DNA from: Hygrophila difformis
Lineage: Eukaryota > Streptophyta > Magnoliopsida > Lamiales > Acanthaceae
Length of the DNA: 64,000 nucleotides
Direction of reading: 5' to 3'
NCBI GenBank assembly: GCA_030278955.1
Contig: JAOANR010000002.1
Span: forward strand, 3,833,982 to 3,897,981
Shown here: positions 35,241 to 46,713 of the stretch, in pieces
Numbering within the stretch: the stretch's first letter is position 1
How the letters are laid out: every line of letters begins with the position of its first letter
Made by a program: the position numbers and the translations under genes
The notes under the pieces: model-generated
The model's input: only the letters and a program-made list of their open reading frames with translations
Told to the model about the DNA's origin: nothing
The model's database searches: none

Positions 35241-37579
35241 ATATTAAGGGTACTCCATATTAAACCTATGACAAAGTCATGAGGAATCTCCATTGTTATT
35301 AAATTAAATTCGTGGATATTTTTAAAATTCGTGTGTTTCGCATTTGTTTATATTGATTTGTGGATGTTAGAAAATTTCAGCTCTAAGTAAATTTTATATT
35401 GTCTGATTTTGGCTTCATCAGCCCTGTGTAGTTGCCTTGTAAATTAAGTATAACTAAACTTCTTTGAACATAATAAGTATCATATAAGGAAACGACGGCG
35501 CTCACCTACAATTATTTATTTTTTCTCCATGAGCAGTTGTACGTCCTCAGTACGTTGTGCATCGCACAGCGAAGAATTGCTAGTTTTATACTATATGCAA
35601 CAGAAGTTGGAAGTGTAGGACTTACCTCTACCGCAGTACTCAAGTCACAGAGATTTTCCATAGAAACACCAGAAAAAGACCATGACCATAGAACTGAATG
35701 CAACACTTTTTCCAATTTTTCCAATTGTCAGGGGAAAAAATTCGTAACCTGATGTCAAAGTAGGTATCCATCATAACCAAATAATTAAACAAAAAGGCAA
35801 TAAAAATAAACTAGTACACTCGAAGATAAACATTGTTTCTCAGATTCGCCAGTAAATGTTGAAAATATGTGGTCTCTTTTTGCACTCTTTACAATTCAAT
35901 GGCATTTTGATAAATATGATATAATGAACAATGATACCTGGAAATTGAAACCCTACATTAAAAGTATTTTGACAATTATTCAATTGATCACAAAGTGGAA
36001 CACTAAACTAATTTATTTGTACAATATGTTTTTGCAGTATGTAATACAATTACACAGATCATAGAGACTATGTGAAGATACTTAGGATGAAATGGGCTTA
36101 GAAACCCCTCATTACGCAGTTTCCTTGTATATGTAGACAAAAAATAATTGGTCCTACAACCTCTAACACCTGGTTAAAAAGGACAAGGTTTACACAAGGA
36201 TTTTGGCTTAAAAGAAAATTTTCTTAAGAAAAATGTGAAAAGGCCAAAAATGAAACATGCAAACCATGAAAGAGAAAGATGAATATCTCTCCAACCCGAG
36301 GACTGACGAAATTAAGATCTTCATGTAATCCTTTCAATGGTGGATCATATGAATCAACAAATTGAAGTAGTCTGATATTTAAGGCAGGGAAAAACATGAG
36401 CTGCAACTCAGAAGGCATCATATATAGATTAAATACACTTGTAAACAACACCTAAGCAAATCTTATTGCGCACCTTGATTCACATACATGGCATAATATG
36501 CAAGCACAAAAGTCAGTAACGACCTATCAGAGGAATCATGGACTCAACAAAAATTTAGGACACCAAATTCATGGATTGTTAAATATGGTTAGGTGTGCAC
36601 ACAAAAATACAGGTAAATTAAGGTCAGATCGATAAAATCGATACCCAAGAGGCCAAGAATTCTCATTCGTAATGAAACAATAGAGTTATATTAAATATAT
36701 ATTCATCATCAATTCAAAAACATCCCATTTAATATTAGGAATCTCAATGTCTTTTGGCATCTCTCTAATGCAGTTCGCAAGGAAGTGTTTGGAATTTACA
36801 TAATTATTTTTAGTCTATAGTATAGCTAAAAGAGACAAGGAATTATGCATGAATCTGCAAAATATGTTCTTTGCATTCAATTAAAGTGTGTGCTCTGAAT
36901 TTAAGATTAAGCTACCACAACATAGCCCTGAAATGCATCAGAAGAAGCAAGCAAACAAATTCTTTGAGCATAGAACCATTTCCCTGATGGAAAAGCACAG
37001 ATAAAATATTAGTGTCATGATTCAGGACAAAAAGGAATCATTGGAAGCTTTAAGAGGCATGTGTAAAATTTTACCTCCAACTAAAAATGTCATGTCTGAT
37101 AATGTAGAATTATTTACATACTGCTCAACCTAATAGACCTGCAGCATAATTGCACATGTAAGAGGTAGTGATGATCACGCATCACGGTACATAAGCTAGG
37201 TAGCATTACATAAGACAATTGAAGATAAATGGCACTCAAATACAGGCCAATGGACCGCAAAAAACGTAGTTATTACAGATAGTTGATGAAAAATAAACTG
37301 ACTATATCACTGTAAAAGAAAATGAAAGGACCAATTCCTACACATATACATTTTTTTTTCAAAAACCAAAGAATAGATATTTATTTCTTCTCGGTCCAAA
37401 GTGCAGATCTAAAAACCAATAAGGCATCCGGATATAATAATGTGATACAGTATAACAATAAAGAGGTAATTCTATCTGGAAAAAGGAAAAATGAGAACAG
37501 CATCCTGACATCAAATTTTAATACTGCAGGTAAGAAAAGAAATCCTGGTTGGAATTATTAACAATGTAGGCAATCATAC
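35241..37579. other. Region without a recognisable gene
   Basis: AT-rich and intron-like. On the minus strand, 35625-35725 is open with a donor (EKLEKVLHSVLWSWSFSGVS) and may be exon debris. 36060-37570 shows scattered short open pieces only. No repeat boundaries, RNA genes or termini recognised. Confidence 0.35.
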
Positions 37580-37674
37580 CTAAGTAAACCAATGATAGGT
37601 TGCAAAGCTCCAGCAGCCAGGACTTCCTTCTTCATGTTTGGGGATGAGTGCACCAGATTACGAATGACACCAAC
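37580..37674 (-). pseudogene. Single exon of an ARIA-like armadillo-repeat BTB protein
   Basis: A 95-bp exon with a CAG acceptor and a GTATG donor reads VGVIRNLVHSSPNMKKEV then LAAGALQPIIGLL. This matches an armadillo repeat of the plant ARM-BTB proteins ARIA/ABAP1 (ABF2-interacting, abscisic acid signalling / replication control, ubiquitin-ligase adaptor type). Neighbouring ARM exons and the BTB domain are not visible on either side; the next minus-strand exon upstream (52876-53019, beyond the LARD) belongs to a different gene. It is therefore an isolated fragment. The LARD inserted about 110 bp upstream of it, in what would be an intron. Confidence 0.75.
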
Positions 37675-37785
37675 CTGATAATTTAAGCCATCTATGATCA
37701 GGAATTAGGACCAAAAGCCTGTGTATAAAAGCTGCGCATTACAGGTAAGCCTTATCCATATCTTTTAGTCTCTTAAATTTATATG

Positions 37786-37790
37786 CCAGG
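37786..37790. repeat. Target-site duplication CCAGG, left copy (LARD)
   Basis: CCAGG precedes the first LTR and is repeated at 52810-52814 right after the second. It proves that the whole 15-kb block entered as one insertion. Confidence 0.95.
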
Positions 37791-38357
37791 TGATAATGGC
37801 CAAAATTGACCATTATTTTCAATCTATTTCCGTGTCTAATACGGACATTTGATCGCATTCCGGTCTTATTTTAATAAGAAAGCAGTTGAATTTAACAGAT
37901 TTATGCATGTTTGTATAAATAATAAGCTGGTATTGAAAAATACAAAAATATGGTTATTTTCATTAATTTTATGTTAAAAAACCCAAAAACATGATAAAAA
38001 TATTAAAAATCATACACTTGATTAATCTTGGTTCGTTGTTGTCTATTCGGTGGAACACGAGTTCATTAAATGGATCACAAACCAAATAATCAAGTGGAAT
38101 AAATATTATATTTATATTTTGATGTATATATTTTAATTTTTATGTTTATTTATTTTTATTTCTGATTTTCTGCTATACTTAAATAAATGGTCCACTAATC
38201 ACTTTTTATTTAAATTAATTGCAGGAGATTGGATTTAATTAAGTCCAAGAGTGAAGTCCAGTCCAGTCTGAAGCAGGCCCAACAATTAAATCATCCAAGC
38301 CCAACAACACAATCCATGAGCCCAATAACCACTTGCCCAAGCCCAACCCTAATCCAT

Positions 38358-38385
38358 CCTAACCCTAACCCTAACCCTAAACCCT
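38358..38385. repeat. Telomere-like CCCTAA repeats in LARD LTR
   Basis: Four tandem plant-telomere units (CCTAACCCTAACCCTAA and following AACCCT). The same run lies at 47295-47322. Such motifs are also telo-box elements of plant promoters (AAACCCTA). They sit in U3, about 1.5 kb upstream of the TATA box. Confidence 0.85.
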
Positions 38386-39420
38386 GCCGCCGCCGCGCCG
38401 CCGCCACCGGCCGGCGACCATAGCCCCTGTCTCCGCCACCTCCTCCGACGAGCACAGCCGCCCTTCTCCTCCATTTCCAACACTCATCCCCAAATCCACC
38501 ACCAACCCGCCGCCCTATTCCGGCCAACACCATCTCCATCACCCTCTTTATCCCGCCGGCCACCACCATAGTCATCTTCTCCGGCGAAGAAAAACAGAAA
38601 ACCCCAAAAATATTCCCGACCAACCACCACAGATCCACCTCCACACTCCGGCCATCTCCAACTTCGCCTTCCTCCTCCGCATCTCCGGCGGCCAAATCCC
38701 CTCAGTCCGCCATCCGACTCCATTTCTTCTTCAACCAACCACCACCGCAAGCACCAACCCCGGCGAGATTCCGATCCACAACCGCCCTCCATCTCCGCCA
38801 ACGGCCGGCGAAGTCGCTGCCCCCTTCACGCCCGCGCACCACCGGCCACCATCTCAGTCAACAGCCGCCATCACCTTTGTCCTCGCCAACGCCACCAGTA
38901 CACCACCACCGCCGCAGCCTTCACCAACCTCCGACCACCCTTCTTCAACCCCCGACGCCCGCCGCTGCCACCGCGCCTCCAGTCTCCAGATCCGCCGCCA
39001 CCCGCCAGCAACTCCGGCGAGGTAGCAGCTTCCACCACCACATCCGCGGCCGCCTCTCCGTTCACCGCCTCACCACCATCGACCCTCCATCATCGTCCCC
39101 TGCCTCCATTTCCAAACCCCAACAGAAAACCAACAGAAAAGAAAACAAGAAGATGAAAGCAAGAAGAAGAAATTTGAGGAAGAAAGATAAAGAACGAACA
39201 AGAGAAAAAGGTGGAATGAAGAACGAAAATGAAAGAAGAAAACAAGAGAAGAAAGAAAAGAAGAAAAAGAAACGAAGCTGAGAACAAAGAACACGAAGAA
39301 GAAAGAATGGAGGAAGAAGCAGAAAGGAAATGGGGATCGAGATTAGAAAGAGAGAAAGAAGAAGGAAGTCTGAAAGAAATAGGAGAGAGGAAAAGAAAAT
39401 AATGAGAGGAGAGAGAGAGC
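38386..39420. other. GC-rich then purine-rich low-complexity blocks in LARD LTR
   Basis: 38386-39120 is rich in CCGCC/CACC and stays open in several frames on both strands (Pro/His/Thr-rich on plus, Gly/Trp/Arg-rich on minus). 39120-39420 is almost entirely A and G on the plus strand, giving Lys/Glu/Arg-rich peptides. I regard both as composition effects. The abrupt change from flanking AT-rich DNA suggests captured or expanded sequence. Mirrored at 47323-48357. Confidence 0.7.
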
Positions 39421-39428
39421 AAATCAAC

Positions 39429-39459
39429 CTTTGTCGCGGAAGGTTGCTCCGCGACAAAG
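39429..39459. repeat. Palindrome, 12-bp arms (U3)
   Basis: CTTTGTCGCGGA and its exact reverse complement, separated by 7 nt. Second LTR copy at 48366-48396. Confidence 0.9.
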
Positions 39460-39533
39460 TGCTCCGCGCCCAAAAATATGCTCCGCGCCCAAAATCTTAC
39501 TCCGAGACTGTGAGAGAAGTAGCAAGAAATAAA

Positions 39534-39564
39534 ATTTGTCGCGGAACAATGTTCCGCGACAAAT
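39534..39564. repeat. Palindrome, 14-bp arms (U3)
   Basis: ATTTGTCGCGGAAC and its exact reverse complement, separated by 3 nt. Second LTR copy at 48471-48501. It shares the GTCGCGGAAC core with the downstream array. Confidence 0.9.
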
Positions 39565-39851
39565 GCACCGCGACCGCGACAAGGAGAGAGACAGAGATAG
39601 AAAATGGAGCGCGACAGACAGAGTCACGTGCCAGCCCACATTTGAATTTCCCATGTGCCACAATACTCAGGAAGTCCCAGGATCGCAGCTCCACCAATGC
39701 AATAATTCTTGTCTTTTCCCCTGGACCTCGAAGTCCCGGCCCCTCCTGGGCGCCATCTTGGAGCCAAAAAGTGTTTTGTCCCTATTCCGCGACAAAGCAG
39801 TTGTTTGGCGACCAGATGGGCCTAATGGGCCTAGGGCTAATTTTCCACCTC

Positions 39852-39859
39852 TATAAATA
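39852..39859 (+). promoter_or_regulatory. Probable LARD TATA box
   Basis: TATAAATA in the context CTCTATAAATATAACC, about 30 bp before a likely start in TTGAACAATAACCTAG. The second LTR has the same box at 48789-48796. This is the best promoter candidate in the LTR. Confidence 0.65.
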
Positions 39860-40580
39860 TAACCTCCCACCCCCTTGAACAATAACCTAGCTACACTTTA
39901 GTTATTTTACTGTTTTGGAGGCACCACTGTGCTCTCCAAAATTATGTTAGATAGGTAGCTTAGTTTATTTTTGTGCAATGTAGATGTAGATTTTAGCTTA
40001 GCTTTAATTTATGCTTTGTAATAAATAAGTGTAGCTAGTGTTCACTTTTATTTTTCCAGTTTTATATTTTGTAGTTTGTGGGTTTCAAACACTTAATTAA
40101 TGGGTGTATTTTGAACCATGCTTTGGTATTGTAGTTAGGTTTTATTGCTTTCCTCATTTTAATAAAATGCATAAACACTTGATATTTACCCTTGATAGAT
40201 TTAATGTAGGTTTTATTTTATTTTATTTTTATCTTTATTTTTAGTGTTAGCATAGTTAGTTTGTACTCTTGCTTCTTGTGCTAGTTTTAGCCTTTTCTTT
40301 TATTTTTATTATACTGCTCTTGTTCTTTCTAGTCTTAGGTAGTACTGTTGCTTTTTATTTTCTCTCTCTAGTGCATTAGATCTAAAAGGGCTAGTGTTAA
40401 AGTGTTTATGCATATTTATATAAAAATTGCATATTCCTATATTGTATTGCATCACATTGTAACCCCACGGGTTGCAATGTAATTTTCCCGTTGTGATCCC
40501 ACGGATCACAACGCACACCCATGTAATGCAATATTAGGCGTTATGCTGCCGAAATTTTTATATAAAATATTTTAAAACCC

Positions 40581-41140
40581 TTTGTCGCCATACACTCTTG
40601 TCGCGGAACCACGTTCCGCGACAAAACCACTGTTTAGCGACAGAGGACCAAATTCTTGCATTTTGTCTGCATGGCTTTTGTCGCGGAATACCCTTGTCGC
40701 GGAACCACGTTCCGCGACAAAATCTTATTCCGAGACAGAAAATTATGCCTTGCCATTATTTTGAAACGCCTTGGTCGCGATGCAACTCTTGTCGCGGAAC
40801 CACGTTCCGCGACAAAATCCTTGATTAGCGACCAAGGACCCAAATACTTGTAATTTTATTCTGGGAGGACTCTGGCGCGGAATCTTTGTCGCGGAACCAC
40901 GTACCGCGACAAAATCCTTGTTCCGCGACCAGGAATTATGTCCTTACCAATTTTCAACCCTCTTTGTCGCTATGCCTCTTTGTCGCGGAACCATGTTCCG
41001 CGACAAAATTTTTGCTTCGCGACAAAATAAACCCTAACTTTCAAAATATTAATTTCTCTTATTTCCCACCCCTTTGTCGCGAAACCCTTGTCGCGGAGTC
41101 ACGCTCCGCGACACAAACTCTACTCCGCGACAAGGTGGCA
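40581..41140. repeat. Tandem array of about 96-bp units, each with a GTCGCGGAAC palindrome
   Basis: Six diverged units have palindromes starting at 40598, 40694, 40789, 40886, 40980 and 41088 (spacings 96, 95, 97, 94, 108). The first three and fifth have arms TTGTCGCGGAAC with exact reverse complement and a 3-nt centre (CAC or CAT); the fourth has one mismatch; the sixth has arms GTCGCGGAG/CTCCGCGAC. A half-site (TTTGTCGC or TAGCGAC) flanks each. The arms are conserved while the sequence between them is not, so the palindrome is the constrained part. Second LTR copy: 49518-50077. Confidence 0.9.
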
Positions 41141-41209
41141 CCTTTTTGCCAAATTTTTATTCTCCATCTCACTCCATTAATTAATTGAACCTTTATATTA
41201 ATATTTTGA

Positions 41210-42574
41210 GGTTGAGATCCAATGATCTCAACCCATGATTAATTTGATATAAAGAACTTTGTTCAATTCCCCATTAAAAGATTCTTCTACAAAATAATTA
41301 AACTCTAATGATCTAAGTATATAATCCGGACTGTAATTAATTAATTATGGAATGAGTGATTATTTGGACCATAAAGAGTGAATATGGAATCATTTCCATA
41401 TCCTTGCATGAGAAACCAATGTCTCTCATGCAAGATGACCCAAAAATATTTTTCTTTTATTTATTTTGTCTTTTCCCGTAATGTGTGAAACAGCTAATAA
41501 GGAATATATCAGATTAATGTTGGCGGGTATTCCCACACGGATAACTAGCTCGTGGTCTGTATATTAATTATTAGATGTTATTTTGCATGGTCCGGATAGT
41601 GGTCGGTGGAAGCCTTGGCGGTTCGTCCATCCGGGATTATAATAGCTGCTCAGCTGACTCCTATCCGGATACAGTTTTATTCTCTTTATCTTAATTTCAA
41701 AACCTGAATTCAAGTTGTAGTATTATTAAATGATGTCGACCAACATTATTTGAGAAGTATTACAACAAGAAAATATGTGGGTTTTTCTTCCATTCACAGA
41801 CAAAAGGGAGCTGAATGACGGCGGTCACCGTCACTTGGAATTCCCTTCTGTCTAAAAATCTTCCCATCTGGAATAATTGGGAACTGGATAGCAGATGTTT
41901 GCAGTCCAGATCACCCCAGTTATTTCTGGCATTCTCTTTAGCCAAAATTCTTCTCACCTCCGGCTATTTCATCTTTGTGTTCCAACTTCTGTCTAAACCC
42001 TCCTTATATTTTGGGTTATTTAATTTTACACTTCCTTATAAATTTATGCATGATATTATTATGTAGATATTGTGGTCATTATTATTTTGGGATCCTTCCC
42101 TTGGACATAGAAGTCATGATTTAAATCAGATGTCTCATAATAAATTTCCAACAAAAATTCCTTTATAAAATCCGGATCTGAGTAAGGGATAAATTCGACA
42201 GTTATGACTAATTCATATCCGACTGGGGGTTGATTTTGGGAATTTAGAAGCAGAGTCAGCGATTAGGTCTCACCTAGACTGAAAGGATCCGTGTTTTAAT
42301 TGAGAGTCTAGTACCTGATAGGGAATGATTTTCAGATTTATTATTTTCCAAAATTGCTGTTTGTTGGAAATCTTGTATTAAATATTACACTGGGTCAGAT
42401 TCCACTTGGATTCCGATAAGGTGTGACAGATAATACTAGAGGAACAACATTCGGGCCTTGGTTATTTTCTAAGGTAGGGTTGAGTATTCTTTCAACTGCT
42501 ATCTTCTTCTGCCAAAGCCTATTTTTGAGTCCTGAGTGAGTGCATCCGGAACGAACTAATTTTATTAGTTCGTT
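41210..42574. repeat. Cluster of perfect hairpins in LARD U5
   Basis: 41210-41233 (arms GGTTGAGATC, 4-nt loop); 41403-41434 (arms CTTGCATGAGA, 10-nt loop); 41591-41669 (arms TCCGGATAG, long loop); 42550-42574 (arms AACGAACTAAT, 3-nt loop). Upstream of these, 40455-40479 and 40491-40511 form two more stems with similar CCACG loops. All repeat at +8937 in the second LTR. Confidence 0.85.
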
Positions 42575-43199
42575 TCATTAGTTTGTATCTCATAACCACC
42601 CGACGAGAAGTGAACACTGCGAGCGGTTCACCGAGAATAGGGAATTCTTGATCCACACCCGGTCATCCTGATTGGGGGCTTTCTTTTACTACCAGGGTCA
42701 GACTTTCAAAAACTTCCGAGTGATAGGATTTTAAATGCTTTCTTTACCGCTTTCTTTTAAATGCTTTCGTTAGAGGTCACTCGGTTGTATTGAGAGTTGT
42801 GTAACTGCTACTAGGACTGAGAGCTAAGGGATAGTTCAGGGCTTGACTAGAATCTTTGGGTGTGACATGGGGGAATGACAGGAGTACCTGACACGTCAAT
42901 AAATGATTTGTCAGGTGTTGCTTATCCACCACAGATGAATAATATGCCTCAGCATGGCCATGTGAGGGCAGTTGCGAGTCTGTGGTATCTTAGAATTTGT
43001 TGCCTTAAGAGCATGTAAACTCTTACTATAAGTACCTGTCTGTTAAAGGGAACATGGTACAGAGAACATGAGAATTAGCTAACTGATGGATTATCCCAAG
43101 CTAAGATCTGTGTAACAAAATGGAAGTTTAATTGTGTTTCATCTGAATCTTGTCCAATCTTTATTATTTTCTTCCTGTCTCTTCTGTCTCATTTTAAAT

Positions 43200-43315
43200 C
43201 TGCTTTCTTAGATAATTTTAACCGCTTTCTTAGAATAATTTTATTGCTTTCTTAGACTAAATTTAATTCGCTTTCTAGAATAATTTTATCTGCTTTATTT
43301 TAATTGCTTTCATAG
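43200..43315. repeat. Short tandem GCTTTCTTAG repeats near LARD LTR end
   Basis: The phrase GCTTTCTTAGAATAATTTTA recurs about five times in diverged form with a period of about 27 bp. Copy in second LTR at 52137-52252. Confidence 0.75.
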
Positions 43316-43872
43316 CTTAGTTTAAATTCTGTCAAGTAGTTGATAATCAAACTCAAACTTGAATCGAGTAACCGAGTGGAAAATCTTAGTAAACGGCGTG
43401 GGCCCTGCTTCCATCGCACATCCTCCAGTGAACGATCCGGTACTTACTATAAATACTGCAATTTTTGACTCCGTGCGCTTTCGGGGGCACAGTTTCTTAA
43501 CACGAGTAAATAAAAAATGTGATTTTTCAGAAAATACTCATGTAGTGGGAATCTGCCGAAAGTTTCATGGTAGGTAATCTCATGACATGAAATCATGCGA
43601 AGTATCATGGCACATATGCCGGGGACCCTCAGTGTGACAGGCTGAAGGTCAATCTATCCCGGTTGTACCATGAGACTTGTCAAAAGTTTCATGACATGAG
43701 AGGACTGCAACGCCATTTGAAATTAAAGCATCCCACCTGAGTAATAAAAAGTAACCACCTCGATATATCCTTAAACCCCTTTCACGAATCATAACTCCTT
43801 CATTTAATAAATTCATACCTGATATATTTTATTGAAAAATACTCGTGTTAATGAAATTTGTCAAAAGTTTCA

Positions 43873-43890
43873 TGGCGCCGTTGCCGGGGA
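43873..43890 (+). promoter_or_regulatory. Primer binding site, tRNA-Asp type (LARD)
   Basis: TGGCGCCGTTGCCGGGGA immediately follows the LTR CA end. It is complementary to the 3' end of plant tRNA-Asp, including CCA. This primer is used by Athila/Tat-type Ty3/gypsy elements, so it hints at the autonomous relative. Confidence 0.85.
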
Positions 43891-44001
43891 GGATGCAGCG
43901 TCGTTTATTAAGAGAATTACACTCCTGATTACTCATAGTTAGTTTAGTGTTAATTTAATGTGTTTATTACAGAACAGAGAAGTACCCTCAAATCAATTAA
44001 A

Positions 44002-44040
44002 CATTTAGAGTACTAAGACTCTAAATGTGAGGATGTTGAT
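44002..44040 (+). repeat. Hairpin + purine-motif unit, copy 1
   Basis: Arms CATTTAGAGT/ACTCTAAATG (10 bp, loop ACTAAG) run straight into TGAGGATGTTGAT. The same motif abuts the 3' LTR at 46714-46731. Confidence 0.85.
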
Positions 44041-44707
44041 TTGAGGGGAAGACCTAACCAATTGGGTATTTTTGCTTGCAGGAATCATGGAACCATCGAA
44101 ATTGGTATAAGGAGTTAAATGTGGAAGTGTAGCATTGGGGCTACACTACTTTGATCTTTCGTTTAATTTTACACCTCTCCAATTGCAAAATCGAGGTTAA
44201 TTAAACGAAAAAATCAAAGAAAGGGAGAAGTGTAGCAGTGGAGCTACACTAATTCGCAATTGTAAATTGCACAACACGTGAAACTCATGTGTTTGTCATC
44301 TCCACCACATCCGGACCACGAAGCTCAACCGCTGCTCCATCGCTCATCCACCTCAACACCACCACTGCGCTGAGGAAGCCCTCATCACTGGTGAAACAAC
44401 AAATGGGGCAGCAGATCTTCGGACTACCAATTGCTCACCACCATCGGACAAGCCACGGCCATCATCTTACTTTCCGTCGCCCCTGTCCCGACTGAGCATC
44501 TAAAGAGGTTCCCGGTTGGATTAGTTCTGTAATTGACCGAAGATTATACCCGGAATTCAAAGAAATTTAAAATCCGGAATAATTTTCGCAAGGACGGAAT
44601 TAATCCAACCTAAATTTCTGCAAGTCAAAATTATATGTATACATATATTTATATTTATATCTCTTGTGAATATTATTAAATAATTCGGGTGTTAATCAAT
44701 TAACTCA

Positions 44708-44746
44708 CATTTAGAGTACTAAGACTCTAAATGTGAGGATGTTGAT
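44708..44746 (+). repeat. Hairpin + purine-motif unit, copy 2
   Basis: Same arms, loop and tail as copy 1, 706 bp downstream. Confidence 0.85.
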
Positions 44747-45220
44747 ATTTTTGAGGAAACCCGATAACTTCTTTTGTGTTTGCTTTGCAGGAATTTGTGG
44801 AATCACCAAAAAGAAAATTAAAAGCTGCAAAACAGGTTCCCGGTTGGATCGAGTCTGTGATTAATTGAAAGTATTCTTGGAATTTAAAGCAATTTGAAAT
44901 CCGGAATAACTTTTATGAGAACAGAATCAATCCAACCTAATTTTTGCAAGTAGATTAAATTCTATAAAATTCAAAAATGTGATTGAACAATTTTGATGAA
45001 AATCAGAATTTTTCTTAAGTATTGGGCATCAAACAATCGCCTTGTTCGACGAACCAAACGATCACACATAGCCAAAATCGTCGAACATTTAATTGGTTTG
45101 ACGAAAAAGGCTATCGGAATTATTCTTCTATCTTTCATGTTAATATTTTCTCCCTCCCTCCCTCCTCTTTTATTTTATTTTGATTTTGATAATTTGTTTA
45201 AGTAGGAATTGATTTACTCA

Positions 45221-45256
45221 CATTTCGAGCAAGGCTCAAAATGTGAGGATGTTGAT
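45221..45256 (+). repeat. Hairpin + purine-motif unit, copy 3
   Basis: Stem sequence changed to CATTTCGAGC/GCTCAAAATG, still largely paired, with the tail TGAGGATGTTGAT unchanged. Covariation-like change suggests that the stem itself matters. Confidence 0.8.
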
Positions 45257-46713
45257 TCTTCACTTAAAAAAAAAAAGTGTGTTATTTTTTATTTTGTTTA
45301 TTTTTATTATTTTATTTTTAAACCCAGTGCAAAGCATGCATAACTCTGTCTAAGAATCCACATATTTGATTTTGGTTTATGATTAAATTTTCAAACTTTT
45401 AAATTGGGATAATATAATTGAAGACATGCATTATATGAATTTTTGAGGTTTTGAGCTATAAAAATTTAATGATATCATCATCTTGTTGGGTAATGAGTCC
45501 TCATGTTGAGAATTTAATTGAATAGATTGTAAGAATTTTTCAAAGATTATATTTAAGAATATTGTATGACATGAATGAACCATTCCATGTGAGATTTGAG
45601 CCATGAGTCATTTTTACTCATTCTTTTCTTTGATGTGTGAAAATCATTTTAATTAAAGGAAACTAGAACTTGCGATTGGGACCGATTCAAGACCATGCCT
45701 TATTCCAAAAATCGAGCATATGATCGAGGCACCTAGAAAACCAAAATTTTGGCCTTCTTTTGAAATCCAAACCCAAAAATATTTTCCCTTTAGGATTAAC
45801 CAATTTGAGCCTATAAGCCTAATTTTTCTTTGAAGCCCTCTATATTTTTCCAAGCCTTCTAAAAAGACCAAAAAAAAAAAAAAATTCAAACCCAAGTGTG
45901 TAAGAATGAATTTTATCAAGGCATTAAATTTATGATCATCAAGTCATCAAATCGGTATTCGATAAACCGATTCAAAAAAAAAAGAAGAAAAAAAAAAAAA
46001 AGAAAAAGAAAAAGAAAAATTGTTGAGTTCAATTCAACACAAATAAATTGCAATTGACAAAGCAAATTAGACATAGTCTAATGTCATGCAATATGAAAAG
46101 AAAAGCAAAAGAAAAAAAAAAAAAAGAGAAAAATATTGATGATCATAAGTTTTAAATAAAAATATACCTAGTTATGATAATATTAATTCTTGCCACTTCT
46201 TAGCCCAATAAATTCCTTTCCTACCAAATGTTACAACCGTATGCCCCATTATAACCCTTGAATAAGACCTCATGATCTCGATTTGAAGAGATGAGCCGGT
46301 GGCGAGTTGGTCCAATTGCAAGCTTATGGGATAATTTAATTAAATTTGATTATGAGTGCTCATTGATAAAACCCCTTTTTGAGAGTGAGTGAAATTTCCG
46401 TTTCTACTATATGTGAGGCTCTGCTTTTAATTATGTTCATGTCATACTTTAATTCTAGAATTAAATCAATGAATTTTTTCTAAACATGATGTTCATGAAG
46501 AATTATCAATAATGACTGATTTGTAGGCCCGATATAGTGAGAAGTATCATTTTATTAAACACTGCAATCAAGGGAATTTAATACTTGTAGTTTTTGATTG
46601 TCTTATCCCAATCTAAAAAGAATGAAATTTTTGAAGCCACGAAAATAGATTGAATATGTAGAGTCCGTGTTCTTAGGAACATTGACTCTGACTGCTCGGG
46701 GACGATCAGTATT

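Larger units (their letters stand above)
37791..43872 (+). repeat. LARD 5' LTR, 6082 bp
   Basis: Contains, in order: AT-rich start; telomere-like repeats (38358-38385); a GC-rich, low-complexity block (38385-39120); an A/G-rich block (39120-39420); two isolated palindromes (39429-39459, 39534-39564); a TATA box (39852); an AT-rich leader; a roughly 96-bp palindrome array (40581-41140); several hairpins (41210-42574); and a short GCTTTCTTAG repeat array (43200-43310). With transcription starting near 39885, U3 would be about 2.1 kb and R-U5 about 4 kb. No credible protein is encoded. Confidence 0.95.

Noticed and set aside
35811..35850. ACTAGT at 35811 as a Helitron 3' end
   Set aside because: No GC hairpin lies within 20 bp on either strand.
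38291..39281. Open frames of 100-180 codons on both strands in the LARD LTR as genes
   Set aside because: They overlap in several frames, are low complexity (Pro/His, Gly/Trp or Lys/Glu/Arg runs) and follow base composition. No motif or codon signature supports coding.
40581..41140. CRISPR-like array (repeats of regular spacing)
   Set aside because: The sequence is a plant retrotransposon LTR; units are diverged tandem repeats, spacers are shorter or related in sequence, and no cas genes exist.
40582..41188. Repeated peptides VAEPRSATK / SRNHVPRQ / CRGTTFRDK as a repeat protein
   Set aside because: They are three-frame readings of the same GTCGCGGAAC palindrome, with stops between; the DNA, not the peptide, is conserved.
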